Made by a program: the position numbers and the translations under genes. Of a DNA stretch of 64,000 nucleotides, positions 46,013-54,832 are shown piece after piece (positions within the stretch are counted from its first letter, which is position 1; every line of letters starts with the position of its first letter). The stretch comes from Gemmatimonadota bacterium (GTDB taxonomy: Bacteria > Gemmatimonadota > Gemmatimonadetes > Longimicrobiales > Gaopeijiaceae). Under the pieces are notes generated by a model. That model saw nothing but the letters and a program-made list of their open reading frames with translations. It searched no databases and was not told where the DNA came from. The stretch lies in assembly GCA_007121455.1 (NCBI GenBank), contig SKKN01000023.1, positions 124,001 to 188,000 on the forward strand, written 5' to 3'.

Positions 46013-47494
46013 TCATGCGGTTCCAAAGGCCGGCCAGAACATCGCCAGCAGGTATCCCACTCCGGCCACGAGCCCGAGGACGAGTAATGAGGCCCAAAGC
46101 CCCTTGACGAACATCGTCTTGAGGTTGACCCCGTAGCCTGCGGCGACGGCGGTTCCCCCGGACGAGGTCGGGAGCACGAAGCCGCAGTTCCCGATGGCCG
46201 TCACGATGTAGATGAAGGGGATGGGATTCATGCCCAGGCTCTGAAAGGTGGAGATCGTGATCGGCACCGTCACGGCGACCGCAGCGGTATTGCTCGTTGT
46301 CTGAGTCATCACCGTTGTGAGCACCCCGAAGATGAGCACCGCGGCAAGCCCTCCTCCGCGTGCGTATGGCACGAGAGCGTCGGCCATGAAGAGGGCCGTG
46401 CCCGACTCCGTGAGGATTCTCCCGAGCGCCGTTCCTCCCGCGAAGAGGTAGAAGAGGCCCCACATCATCTTCGACTGCGCGTACTCCCAGGTAATGATCG
46501 GCTCGCCCCGGTGGCGGATGACGAAGCAGGCGATCGCCAGGGTGAGGAAGACGAACGGGGGTGTGAGCGACGGGAACAGGGTGGAATAGAGCGGTCGGGT
46601 GAAGGCCAGGAGGGTTGCGGCCGAGAAGACGGCGAGGCCCCACTTCTCCGGCGTGCTCATCCTCCCGAGCATCCCGAGCTCCTTTCGGAAATAGGTGCGG
46701 GAGCCCGGAACCTCGGAAATCTCCGGCCGGAAGACGAATCGGACGAAGAGGAGCATGGCGAGCATCACCGTAAGTGCCAACGGAAGGAACCGGGTCAGCC
46801 AGGTGATGAACAGGAACTCCTCTCCGGTATAATCCTCGACGAACTGTACGGTGAGGAGGTTCGGCGCCCCGCCGAGCGGTGTGGTCACGCCGCCGGCGCT
46901 GGTGCCCCATGCCACCGCCAACACGAGCGCTGTTCCGACCCGACTCTCCCACAAGTCCTCGATTCCGATGAAGCGGAGCATCGCGACGACGATCGGGATC
47001 ATGGTGGCGGCGACGATCGTGTTGGGCAGGATGGCGCTGAGGAGCATGGCCATGATGAACCAGACCATGATCTGGCGTGTCGTATTCGTCCCGACGCCGA
47101 TGAGGGATACGAGCGCGACGCGCCGGTCCAGCCCCCACCGCTCCCATAGCGTCGTCATGATGTTCGCCGAAAGCAGGAGAATGATGAGGGGCGCCGAGTA
47201 GGATGGAAGGATCTCTCCCACCGGCACGAAGTCGAAGACGGCGGCGACGACGAGGGGAAGGAACCCCGTGACGGCGAGGTGGACTGGGCGGGTGATCCAC
47301 CACCAGGTCATCCAGAGGAGAAGCCCGATCCCACAGCGGACGGCGAAGGGGATGTCCCCGGGAAGGAGAAGAACGAGGACAAAGAGGAGGGGGCCCAGGA
47401 CGGTGTGGATCGCCTTCGGGCCCTTCTGTCGTCGGACGGCCGGCTCGTCCTTCTCCTCCTTCGCCGGCCGGTCACCCACTGGCGGTGCTTTCAT
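46013..47494 (-). CDS. DASS-family (SLC13) sodium-coupled anion symporter
   Basis: A 493-residue transporter with about 11-12 membrane helices. The family motifs LPNTIVAATMIPIVVAML (SNT-type) and TQTTSNTAAVAVTVPI (the second SNT motif) are present, as is TPLGGAPNLL. Members carry dicarboxylates, citrate or sulfate with Na+. The N-terminal 30 residues are charged and cytosolic. It is transcribed away from the NAD-epimerase gene, with a 191-bp gap between them that shows no clear promoter. Confidence 0.92.
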   Translation of the reverse strand: MKAPPVGDRPAKEEKDEPAVRRQKGPKAIHTVLGPLLFVLVLLLPGDIPFAVRCGIGLLLWMTWWWITRPVHLAVTGFLPLVVAAVFDFVPVGEILPSYSAPLIILLLSANIMTTLWERWGLDRRVALVSLIGVGTNTTRQIMVWFIMAMLLSAILPNTIVAATMIPIVVAMLRFIGIEDLWESRVGTALVLAVAWGTSAGGVTTPLGGAPNLLTVQFVEDYTGEEFLFITWLTRFLPLALTVMLAMLLFVRFVFRPEISEVPGSRTYFRKELGMLGRMSTPEKWGLAVFSAATLLAFTRPLYSTLFPSLTPPFVFLTLAIACFVIRHRGEPIITWEYAQSKMMWGLFYLFAGGTALGRILTESGTALFMADALVPYARGGGLAAVLIFGVLTTVMTQTTSNTAAVAVTVPITISTFQSLGMNPIPFIYIVTAIGNCGFVLPTSSGGTAVAAGYGVNLKTMFVKGLWASLLVLGLVAGVGYLLAMFWPAFGTA

Positions 47495-47685
47495 GACAGG
47501 TGCCCCCGGCTCTGGTTCTCCTCATGTCCACAGGGGTAGAGCGATCCCTCGACCCACGCCCGATGCGACGCCGGGCGGCATCCCATCTTGAGGGATCGGA
47601 CTCGATGAGGAAAGTTTCCGGAGCGGCGGAACCCGGTTTCCGCCGCGTTCCACGAAGCGAGCAGGCGGTCAGAAGGGGAAGCCGA

Positions 47686-48534
47686 ATGGCAGAGGAAGGG
47701 AAAGAGAGGATTCTGGTGGCGGGCTGCGGCTACGTGGGCTCACAACTTGCCGGACGACTGGTTCGAAAAGGGATGGAGGTCTGGGGCCTTCGGCGGCGTT
47801 CCACATTGCTCCCTCGGGGAGTGCAGCCCCTCGCAGGTGACGTGGTCGAGGCGGAGAAGCTGAGCTCCTTCCCTCGGGGAGTAACGCAGGTCGTGTACGC
47901 CGTCTCTCCGGACGCACGGGAGGAAGCCTCGTACCGGAAAGCCTACGTCGAGGGACTCTACCGGCTCCTCGACCGTCTGCACACGGAAGCGTCAGCTCCC
48001 CTCCGCCGGTTCATTCTGGTGACGAGCACGGCTGTGTACGGCGAGAACCGCGGGGGATGGGTCGATGAGGACACCGCGGCGGATCCGGTCGATTTCCGCG
48101 GCAGGGTGCTCCTCGAAGCGGAGGCGGTTCTCGAGGAATCCGGGGTGCCCGGAGTCGCGCTCCGGCTCGGAGGCATCTACGGACCGGGGCGGACTCGACT
48201 TGTGGATCGGGTTCGTGCGGGGAAGGCGCAGTGCCCCCCCGGCGTGGTCTACGGGAATCGAATCCACCGGGACGATTCGGCCGGTGCCCTGGAGCACCTG
48301 CTCTTCCATCCGAAACCGGAGCGGGTCTATCTGGGGGTCGATGACGAGCCGGCCGACCGGTGTGCGGTGCTCCGTTGGCTTGCCCGGGAGGTTGGCGTGA
48401 CACCACCGGATCCTGAGGAAAGCGCCGGCGCGGTGCTTCCGGCCGGCAAGCGCTGCTCGAACCGTCGGCTCCGGGCGAGCGGCTACGATTTTCACTATCC
48501 CTCCTACCGGGAAGGGTACCGTGCGGTCGTCTGA
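47686..48534 (+). CDS. NAD(P)-binding epimerase-like SDR (YeeZ-type)
   Basis: A 282-residue extended SDR. The nucleotide motif is ILVAGCGYVGSQLAGRLVRKG. TSTAVYGENRGGWVDE and GIYGPGR follow, as in nucleoside-diphosphate-sugar epimerase relatives. The usual catalytic YXXXK is not evident, so it may be a YeeZ-like atypical SDR of unknown substrate. The ATG at 47686, after GAAGGGGAAG, was preferred over in-frame starts back to 47500 because the Rossmann motif begins 8 residues later. Confidence 0.85.
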   Translation: MAEEGKERILVAGCGYVGSQLAGRLVRKGMEVWGLRRRSTLLPRGVQPLAGDVVEAEKLSSFPRGVTQVVYAVSPDAREEASYRKAYVEGLYRLLDRLHTEASAPLRRFILVTSTAVYGENRGGWVDEDTAADPVDFRGRVLLEAEAVLEESGVPGVALRLGGIYGPGRTRLVDRVRAGKAQCPPGVVYGNRIHRDDSAGALEHLLFHPKPERVYLGVDDEPADRCAVLRWLAREVGVTPPDPEESAGAVLPAGKRCSNRRLRASGYDFHYPSYREGYRAVV

Positions 48535-48564
48535 GGCAGGCAAGCGCTCCGGGCGAATGATCCG

Positions 48565-50292
48565 GTGATCCCCATGCTGGCTGGGCTGCTCGGTGGCGTG
48601 GGGCTGTTCCTCCTGGGGATGATCCTCCTCACCGAAGGGCTCAGGGCCGCGGCGGGCGACGCGCTCCGTGGGATCCTTTCCCGTTTCACTGGAACGCCCC
48701 TCGCGAGTGTCGCTTCGGGAGCGGGGGTGTCGGCGGTGGTTCAGTCCTCCAGCGCGACGACGTTGACGACGATCGGGTTCGTGAGCGCCGGGCTTCTCAC
48801 GTTCCCCCAGGCGGTCGGAGTGATCTTCGGTTCGAACCTGGGAACGACGAGCACGGGATGGATCGTCTCCCTTCTCGGACTCAAGCTCCAGGTCGGGCAG
48901 ATCGCATTCCCCCTCATCGGCGTGGGAGCCTTCCTCCGCCTCCTGTCCCATGGACGCCGGGCTCAACTCGGACTGGCACTGGCCGGGTTCGGACTCATTT
49001 TCGTGGGGATCGACGCCCTCCAGGTGGGAATGACTTCCCTCGCCGAGCGGGTCGACCCCTCCTCGTTCCCGGACCCGACGTTCCTCGGCGCGGCGGGACT
49101 CGTCGCGGTCGGGGCCGTCATGACGGTCCTCATGCAGTCCTCGAGCGCCGCGGTGGCGACCACGCTCACGGCGTTGCACGCGGGCACCGTCGGGATGGAG
49201 CAGGCGGCGTTTCTCGTCATCGGGCAGAATATGGGAACGACCGTGAAGGCGGGGCTCGCTGCCTTGGGTGCATCGGTCCCTGCTCGGCGCACGGCGCTCG
49301 CCCACATCCTCTTCAACGTGGTGACCGGAGGGATTGCCCTCCTCCTGCTGCCCGTGCTCCTCCCACTCCTGGGCCGCCTTCTGGGAGCCGGTGATCCAGC
49401 GGTGATCGTCGCTGCTTTCCACAGCACCTTCAACCTTCTCGGGGTCCTCGTCCTCTTTCCCTTCCTCACGCCCTTCTGCCGCATCGTGGAGCGGGCCGTC
49501 CCGGAGCGGGGGCCGGTCCTCACCAGGCACCTCGATCGATCGGTGGCAGAGATCCCAGCGGTGGCGGTGGAGGCTGCTCGCCGATCCGTGATGGAGACGG
49601 GGGAGGTGGTGCTGGAGGTCGCACGGGAGCGGATGGGGAGTGCCCGAGCGGCGTCGGCCCCGGTCGACCCGCGCCTCGAGGCTGCTCGCACGGCGCTCGA
49701 GGAGGTGCGGAAATTCCTGAGTTCGATCAGGACACCTCCCGAACTCGCGAGCGAGTACCAAAGGCACCTCGGAGTGCTTCACGCATCCGACCATCTGGAC
49801 CGGCTCCTCGACGCGTTGGAGACGGCGGCTGACCCCCTCCTCGAGAGAGATGAAGGGGAAGATGCCCTCGTGGGGGCGCCGGTGATGGAGGCGCTGGGGA
49901 TCGGATTGGCAGCGTTGCGCGAGGGGAACGTGGACCCCGGACCGATCGAGCGGGTCAATCGGATCGCCCAGGAGGTGGCCGACCTACGAAGAACTCGTCG
50001 CGCACGCCTTCTGGAGGCCATCGCAGCCGGGGAGCGGTCGCCTCAAGAGGCATTCGGTGGGGTGGAGTGGATGCGGTGGGTCGACCGGGTGGGCTACCAC
50101 ACATGGAGAGCGCTTCACCACCTGCTCGCTTCCTCGGGAAGGCCGACGGCCGTGACCGACTCCGGGTTCGACAGCGGGGATCCGGAGGACTTCGGGGGGC
50201 GCCCTGGAAGAATCGTGGAGAACGATCAGCCCGCTGCTGCCGTCTCCTCTGAGGGGGCCGAGGCGGAGAGCGGGGAGAACCCGAGCGTCTGA
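48565..50292 (+). CDS. Na+/phosphate cotransporter family protein with PhoU-like domain
   Basis: A 575-residue membrane protein. Two repeated Na/Pi modules carry the QSSSATT and QSSSAA motifs (about residues 53-60 and 191-198). The PhoU-like helical domain spans about 330-530. It probably imports phosphate using sodium. The start may be the GTG at 48565 or the ATG at 48574. Its 3' end overlaps the convergent ABC ATPase gene by 67 bp. Confidence 0.92.
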   Translation: MIPMLAGLLGGVGLFLLGMILLTEGLRAAAGDALRGILSRFTGTPLASVASGAGVSAVVQSSSATTLTTIGFVSAGLLTFPQAVGVIFGSNLGTTSTGWIVSLLGLKLQVGQIAFPLIGVGAFLRLLSHGRRAQLGLALAGFGLIFVGIDALQVGMTSLAERVDPSSFPDPTFLGAAGLVAVGAVMTVLMQSSSAAVATTLTALHAGTVGMEQAAFLVIGQNMGTTVKAGLAALGASVPARRTALAHILFNVVTGGIALLLLPVLLPLLGRLLGAGDPAVIVAAFHSTFNLLGVLVLFPFLTPFCRIVERAVPERGPVLTRHLDRSVAEIPAVAVEAARRSVMETGEVVLEVARERMGSARAASAPVDPRLEAARTALEEVRKFLSSIRTPPELASEYQRHLGVLHASDHLDRLLDALETAADPLLERDEGEDALVGAPVMEALGIGLAALREGNVDPGPIERVNRIAQEVADLRRTRRARLLEAIAAGERSPQEAFGGVEWMRWVDRVGYHTWRALHHLLASSGRPTAVTDSGFDSGDPEDFGGRPGRIVENDQPAAAVSSEGAEAESGENPSV

Positions 50293-51362
50293 CAGGCGTT
50301 ACGAACCACGGAGGCGAATTCGGAGACGATCCGGAACGTCAGATCCTCGCCCGGCACGTAGGCTCGCGTCGGAGGAAGGTGAACGACGAGGCGCCGACAC
50401 CCTTCTCCGGAGTCCGTCCGGACCTCGATCTCGGCTTCCACATGCGCCCCGGTGTACTTCGTCGAGAGGATGCGACCGTGGAGCACTCCCTCCTCCGAGG
50501 CTTCGAAGGCGTCGGGTCGGACGGAGACCATTACCGGCGTGCCTTCGGGAAGTCCGCTCCCCTCGACTCGACAAAAGGCACCGCAGTCGGTCTGTACGCA
50601 GCCGTGGTCGTTCTTGACGAATCCCTGGAGGAGGTTCGTTCGCCCGACGAAGGTGGCGACGAAGACGGACTCGGGGTGCTTGTAGATCTCCCGCGGGGTG
50701 CCCAGCTGCTCGATCCGGCCCTGGTTCATCACGGCTACCCGGTCGGAGATCGCGAGCGCGTCCCGCTGGTCGTGGCTCACGAACACACAGGTCACGCCGG
50801 CTCGTCGAATGGTCGCCACCACCTCGTCCCGGACGCTTTCCCTGAGGTGGGCGTCCAGATTGCTGAAGGGCTCGTCCATGAGGACGACGACCGGCTCGGG
50901 TGCGATCGCGCGGGCAAGCGCCACCCTCTGCTGCTGTCCTCCCGACAGTTCGTGGGGGTAGCGATCGAGGAGCGGGGCGAGGTCGAGCGTTTCGAGGACG
51001 AGGCGAGCGCGTTCCTTGCGGGCTTTCCGAGGAATTCCGTCCAGGCCGAACATCACGTTCTCTCCCACGGTGAGGTGGGGGAAGAGAGCGTAGTCCTGGA
51101 ATACCATCCCGACCCCCCGCTTCTCCGGAGGAACCCAGGACCCGCCTCCGGCCACCGTGCGTCCACGCACGCGGATCGTTCCCGTGTCCGGAGCCTCGAA
51201 GCCCGCGATCAGGCGGAGCGTCGTCGTCTTCCCGCACCCGCTCGGCCCCAGAAGCGTGAGGATTTCTCCTTCTCGAACCTCCAGGGAAACGTCGGATACT
51301 GCTTCCACCGGCCCAGGCCAGAAGCTCTTCTTCACACCATCGAGGGAGATTACGGGGGACAT
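50226..51362 (-). CDS. ABC transporter ATP-binding protein (PotA/FbpC-like)
   Basis: A 378-residue ATPase. Walker A is GPSGCGKTTT, the signature is LSGGQQQRVALARA, Walker B is VVVLMDEPFSNLD and the H loop is VFVSHDQRDA. A C-terminal TOBE-type domain (about 240-340) is typical of iron, spermidine or thiamine importers. No permease or binding protein gene is near, so the substrate is unknown. The start MSPVISL at 51362 was preferred over a GTG at 51401 because the 13 extra residues are not conserved and the predicted transcript starts near 51400. Confidence 0.9.
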   Translation of the reverse strand: MSPVISLDGVKKSFWPGPVEAVSDVSLEVREGEILTLLGPSGCGKTTTLRLIAGFEAPDTGTIRVRGRTVAGGGSWVPPEKRGVGMVFQDYALFPHLTVGENVMFGLDGIPRKARKERARLVLETLDLAPLLDRYPHELSGGQQQRVALARAIAPEPVVVLMDEPFSNLDAHLRESVRDEVVATIRRAGVTCVFVSHDQRDALAISDRVAVMNQGRIEQLGTPREIYKHPESVFVATFVGRTNLLQGFVKNDHGCVQTDCGAFCRVEGSGLPEGTPVMVSVRPDAFEASEEGVLHGRILSTKYTGAHVEAEIEVRTDSGEGCRRLVVHLPPTRAYVPGEDLTFRIVSEFASVVRNACQTLGFSPLSASAPSEETAAAG

Positions 51363-51406
51363 CGGTGACCCCGGAAGTTCTTGAGAACGGTTATCATCCA
51401 CAGCTT

Positions 51407-51436
51407 ATCCTAGCCTCGATGACCCCGCCGTGTCAA
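51407..51436 (-). promoter_or_regulatory. Predicted promoter of the ABC ATPase gene
   Basis: On the minus strand TTGACA (51436-51431), an 18-bp spacer and TAGGAT (51412-51407). It lies in the 89-bp gap after glpD, so the ATPase gene has its own promoter. Confidence 0.78.
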
Positions 51437-51451
51437 CGTAAACACAGGTAT

Positions 51452-53128
51452 TCAGGCCGTATCCGCAGCCTTGGTCCGGTCCTCCGGCAGGCCGTGCTCC
51501 TCGACGAGCCTCCCGTATTCCGCGAGTTCGGAGCTCCGGCGTTCCTCACTCCACTCGAGCATCGTCGCCATGATCCGGGACGCTTCGTTCGCACCCTTCA
51601 GGCCATGCTCCGGTGCGAAGAGCAGGAGCGCGCTTCGCCGGTCCATGAAGTCGGAAAGCGTCGTGGCCATCTCGGATCCCACTGCGAGCCGGACCTCTGC
51701 CCGGAGAGCCGGCACCCCGTCGCCGAGCGGCCGGAGCCATGCCGAGTCCTCATCACCCATCCTTCGGATCAGCGTGAGCTGACTTCCGAAGAGGCGGCGG
51801 AGACGCTCCAGTGTGGCCGCCCGGACACCCCGGTCCGCCAGAGCTTCGATTTCCTGCTCTGGCGCGGCATGCTCGGCCCCTTCTCGCGGAATCGCCCCGG
51901 GGAGGGCGATGCGGGCGGTTGCGCCACCCCCCGGGATCGGCCCCTCGACCGTCCGTGCCACCGCACGCAGGACCCGCTCGCCCATCTTCCGGTAGGTGGT
52001 GAGCTTCCCTCCTGCGACCGTCACGAGCCCCGGAGGGCCGATCCAGATTTCGTCCTCCCGTGACATGTCCCTCGTGGACTTCCCCTTCTGCAGGATGAGG
52101 GGACGGATGCCCGCCCATGTGGCTTTTACGTCGTGCGGCTCCAGTCCGGCTTCCGGAAAGCAATCGCGGGTCATCTCGAGGAGCTCGTTCACCTCGGAAC
52201 GGTTGGCCCGCGGCCGGTTCAGATCTCCTCGGTATTCGTCATCGGAGGTACCGACGTAGACCCATTCGCCTCTTCGCATTGCGAGACCGCGCCGCCCGGC
52301 CCGGGAGCGGAGGAAGGTGGCCCCCAGGATGGGGAGTCGATCGGCGGGGAGGAGGATGTGGATACCCTTACTCGGCACGAGGGACTTCGGGATCCTGCAG
52401 CCCACCTCTTCGAGAAACTCCTCCGCCCACGGTCCGGTCGCATTCACGACTGCTTTTGCCCGCACTTCATGGGATTTGCCTGTGAGGCGGTCCTCAACGG
52501 AAATGCCGGCGACCCGCTTTCCCTTCCGCAGAAGCCCGGTGACCCGCGCGTGGTTGGCCGCGAGGGCGCCGTGCTCGATTGCAGAGAGGATGTTTTCGAG
52601 GGTGAATCGGGCATCATCGGTGATGAACTCGGGATAGCGTACGGAGCCGGCGAGAGGGCCTCGCAGCCCCGGAAGGGCCCGCCGGGTCTCCGCGGCGTCC
52701 AATCCCGTTGATCGTTCCCGGCCCCGGCTGCCCGCAAGAATGTCGAAGACGGCGAGGCCGGCCCGAACCTTCCAATAGCTGTCGCGGTCAAACACCGGGT
52801 AGTGGAACGGGATCTCATGGACGAGGTGGGGGGCGATGCGCTGGAGGATCTTCCGCTCCGTCGCCGATTCTCGCACGAGCAGGAGCTGGAACTGCTCCAG
52901 GTACCTGACTCCGCCGTGGATGATCTTCGAGGATCGGCTCGACGTTCCGAAGCCGAAGTCTTCCTGCTCGACGAGGGCGACCTTGAGGCCGCGGAGGGCT
53001 GCGTCCCTCGCGACCCCGCAGCCCGTGATCCCACCGCCCACCACGGCGATGTCGACGGGTTCCGCAGCCATTGCCTCGAGTGCCTCCTCGCGCACGAGGA
53101 ATCGAGGGGCGCTCCCGTCGCCCGTCAC
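51452..53128 (-). CDS. glpD: Aerobic glycerol-3-phosphate dehydrogenase
   Basis: A 558-residue FAD enzyme. The dinucleotide motif is DIAVVGGGITGCGVARDAALRG. The family segments FGFGTSSRSSKIIHGGVRYLE, VNATGPWAEEF and VTVAGGKLTTYRKMGE are present, followed by the C-terminal helical domain. It oxidises glycerol-3-phosphate to dihydroxyacetone phosphate at the membrane and feeds quinones. The GTG at 53128 overlaps the upstream GDPD stop (GTGA). An ATG at 53071, just before the FAD motif, is an alternative. Confidence 0.94.
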   Translation of the reverse strand: MTGDGSAPRFLVREEALEAMAAEPVDIAVVGGGITGCGVARDAALRGLKVALVEQEDFGFGTSSRSSKIIHGGVRYLEQFQLLLVRESATERKILQRIAPHLVHEIPFHYPVFDRDSYWKVRAGLAVFDILAGSRGRERSTGLDAAETRRALPGLRGPLAGSVRYPEFITDDARFTLENILSAIEHGALAANHARVTGLLRKGKRVAGISVEDRLTGKSHEVRAKAVVNATGPWAEEFLEEVGCRIPKSLVPSKGIHILLPADRLPILGATFLRSRAGRRGLAMRRGEWVYVGTSDDEYRGDLNRPRANRSEVNELLEMTRDCFPEAGLEPHDVKATWAGIRPLILQKGKSTRDMSREDEIWIGPPGLVTVAGGKLTTYRKMGERVLRAVARTVEGPIPGGGATARIALPGAIPREGAEHAAPEQEIEALADRGVRAATLERLRRLFGSQLTLIRRMGDEDSAWLRPLGDGVPALRAEVRLAVGSEMATTLSDFMDRRSALLLFAPEHGLKGANEASRIMATMLEWSEERRSSELAEYGRLVEEHGLPEDRTKAADTA

Positions 53129-53925
53129 CCCTCCTCTCCTCGAGCGGGAGGTCGCTCCTCCGTCGGCCCGTGCGCGGAGGCGTGTTCGCTCGCCCATTCA
53201 AGGAGCGTTTTCACCCGATTCGTGGTGATCCGGCGGACACCGAGCGCCTCGAGCCGGGTGGCGTCCTCCGTACGGTCGACGGTCCAGGTAGACAGGGCGA
53301 TCCCGGCTCGCAGGGTCCGTTCGGTCCAATCGGGATGCCGCAGCAGGATCCGGAAGTCGGGCACCAGTAGGGCACGGGGATCCCCTGTCACGTCCTCAAG
53401 CGCGTGGTCGAGTCGTGCCTCCCCCTCGACCACGTAGCCGAGGCCGATCGTGGGATCCATGGCCCGCAGGCGCCTCAGGAGCCGGTGTTCGAGGGAGAGG
53501 AAGGTGCAGCGCTCGTGGAGCCCGGCTTCGCGAACCAGGTAGAGCATGGCCTCGAGCGCTTCCGGGTTCGGAGCGGCTTTGATCTCGGGATAGACCCGAT
53601 CCGCCTCCCGCACCGCATGGAGAGCCTCCTGGAGGGACGGGAGAGGCTCCCCCCGGAAGCGAGAGGAGAACCAGGCGCCGGCATCGAGAGATCGAAGGTC
53701 CTGGAACGTCCGCTTCTCGACGGAACCTGAGCCATCCGTGGTTCGATCGAGCGTCGAATCGTGGAGGAGAATCGGGGTGCCGCAGGCGGTGACCCGAACA
53801 TCCCACTCGAACGATCGAGCCCCGGCGTCGACGGCGGCCCGGAGAGCGGCGAGCGTATTCTCCGGAGCGACTTCGCTGAAGCCCCGGTGAGCGATGATCT
53901 CGATGGATCCTTCACAGCTCGTCAC
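53125..53925 (-). CDS. Glycerophosphodiester phosphodiesterase
   Basis: A 266-residue GDPD enzyme. The catalytic HRGFSEVAPENT and EWDVRVTACGTPILLHDSTLDRTTDG segments, YPEIKA and STWTVD are present. It releases glycerol-3-phosphate, the substrate of the coupled glpD gene, so the pair forms a phospholipid-headgroup catabolic unit. A GTG at 53925, 12 codons before HRG, was chosen; the longer frame would overlap the upstream DUF2911 gene. Confidence 0.9.
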   Translation of the reverse strand: MTSCEGSIEIIAHRGFSEVAPENTLAALRAAVDAGARSFEWDVRVTACGTPILLHDSTLDRTTDGSGSVEKRTFQDLRSLDAGAWFSSRFRGEPLPSLQEALHAVREADRVYPEIKAAPNPEALEAMLYLVREAGLHERCTFLSLEHRLLRRLRAMDPTIGLGYVVEGEARLDHALEDVTGDPRALLVPDFRILLRHPDWTERTLRAGIALSTWTVDRTEDATRLEALGVRRITTNRVKTLLEWASEHASAHGPTEERPPARGEEG

Positions 53926-53984
53926 GGGGACGTGAGGGTTCTGGTGTCGACGACACGCCTCACGCCCCCGCGGCGGCCGCTCGG

Positions 53985-54644
53985 CTACCCGACCAACTCG
54001 ATCGGCACACGGATCCGGTAGTCCTCCCATTCCAGGATCATCGTCGCGGAGTCGCCCATCTCCTCCTCGAAGCGCACCGTTAGGGTCTCCACGTGCTGCG
54101 GAGGGTGCTCACGGGGGACCACCGCCTCCCCGACCTCCTGCGCCCGGACCTCCTCGTCGATGGCCAGGCCCCAGTGCTCCGTAGAGCGGCTGATGAAAAG
54201 CTGCCACTCCTCCTCACCGGGGATCGTGTAGAGGGAGTAGGCGCCGGGCTCGAGGCCAATTCCAGCCACGAGCGCATGCGTGGTGAGGTGGATCATCGTG
54301 GGCTCGTTCGCCCCCGTCCTCCAGAGTTCCCCGTGCGGCACCGCTTCGCCCCCGATCATCGTCCGGCCGCGAGCCGACGGCGCTCCGTAGCAGACCTTGA
54401 CCGTCTCTCCCGCGATCTCGACCGACGCGGAATCGAGCGGGCTTGCACGCCCCTCGACGTCCATCCGGGGGCTCACCTCGCATTCCGGCTGGTGGATCTG
54501 TGGGAGAGGCGCAGTGGCGCTTTGACCGCCGTCGCCGGAGAGGCTTCCCGCACCGAGCGTAACCACCGCGAAAGGAAGGGCGAGGAGCAGCCAGGCAGTC
54601 GTCTTCCGCCCCGGCCGCCCGTTCAAACCATCACATCCGTTCAT
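53985..54644 (-). CDS. DUF2911-domain secreted protein
   Basis: A 219-residue protein. A membrane or signal segment lies at about residues 16-36. The DUF2911 region includes VKVCYGAPSARGRTMIGG, HGELWRTGANEPTMIHL, GAYSLYTIPGEEEWQLFIS and a C-terminal beta-rich half. The family is exported and of unknown function. The ATG at 54644 follows an AGGAGG site and begins the hydrophobic segment. It lies 59 bp upstream of the GDPD-glpD pair and in the same direction. Confidence 0.85.
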   Translation of the reverse strand: MNGCDGLNGRPGRKTTAWLLLALPFAVVTLGAGSLSGDGGQSATAPLPQIHQPECEVSPRMDVEGRASPLDSASVEIAGETVKVCYGAPSARGRTMIGGEAVPHGELWRTGANEPTMIHLTTHALVAGIGLEPGAYSLYTIPGEEEWQLFISRSTEHWGLAIDEEVRAQEVGEAVVPREHPPQHVETLTVRFEEEMGDSATMILEWEDYRIRVPIELVG

Positions 54645-54832
54645 CGTGCCTCCTGTCAGGTCTATGAACCCGGATTTCGGTGGACCGCATGCAGGGTCGG
54701 CAGGATACCGAAGATCCCAGTACACCGAAACCAAGCTATCACCCGAGTCCCAGCGTACGCCATGGAATGTTGGGTCGTGCCCCCCGGTCGGGACAAGGGG
54801 GCGCTTACTCACAGGTTCGCGCTCGGGTGGGG

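Noticed and set aside
45406-46026. Minus-strand reading frame ending in GAAGLEPATSCL
   Set aside because: The C-terminal motif is the well-known false translation of the antisense strand of a tRNA gene, here tRNA-Val. Only the first ~55 residues from 45969 look like a real, broken gene.
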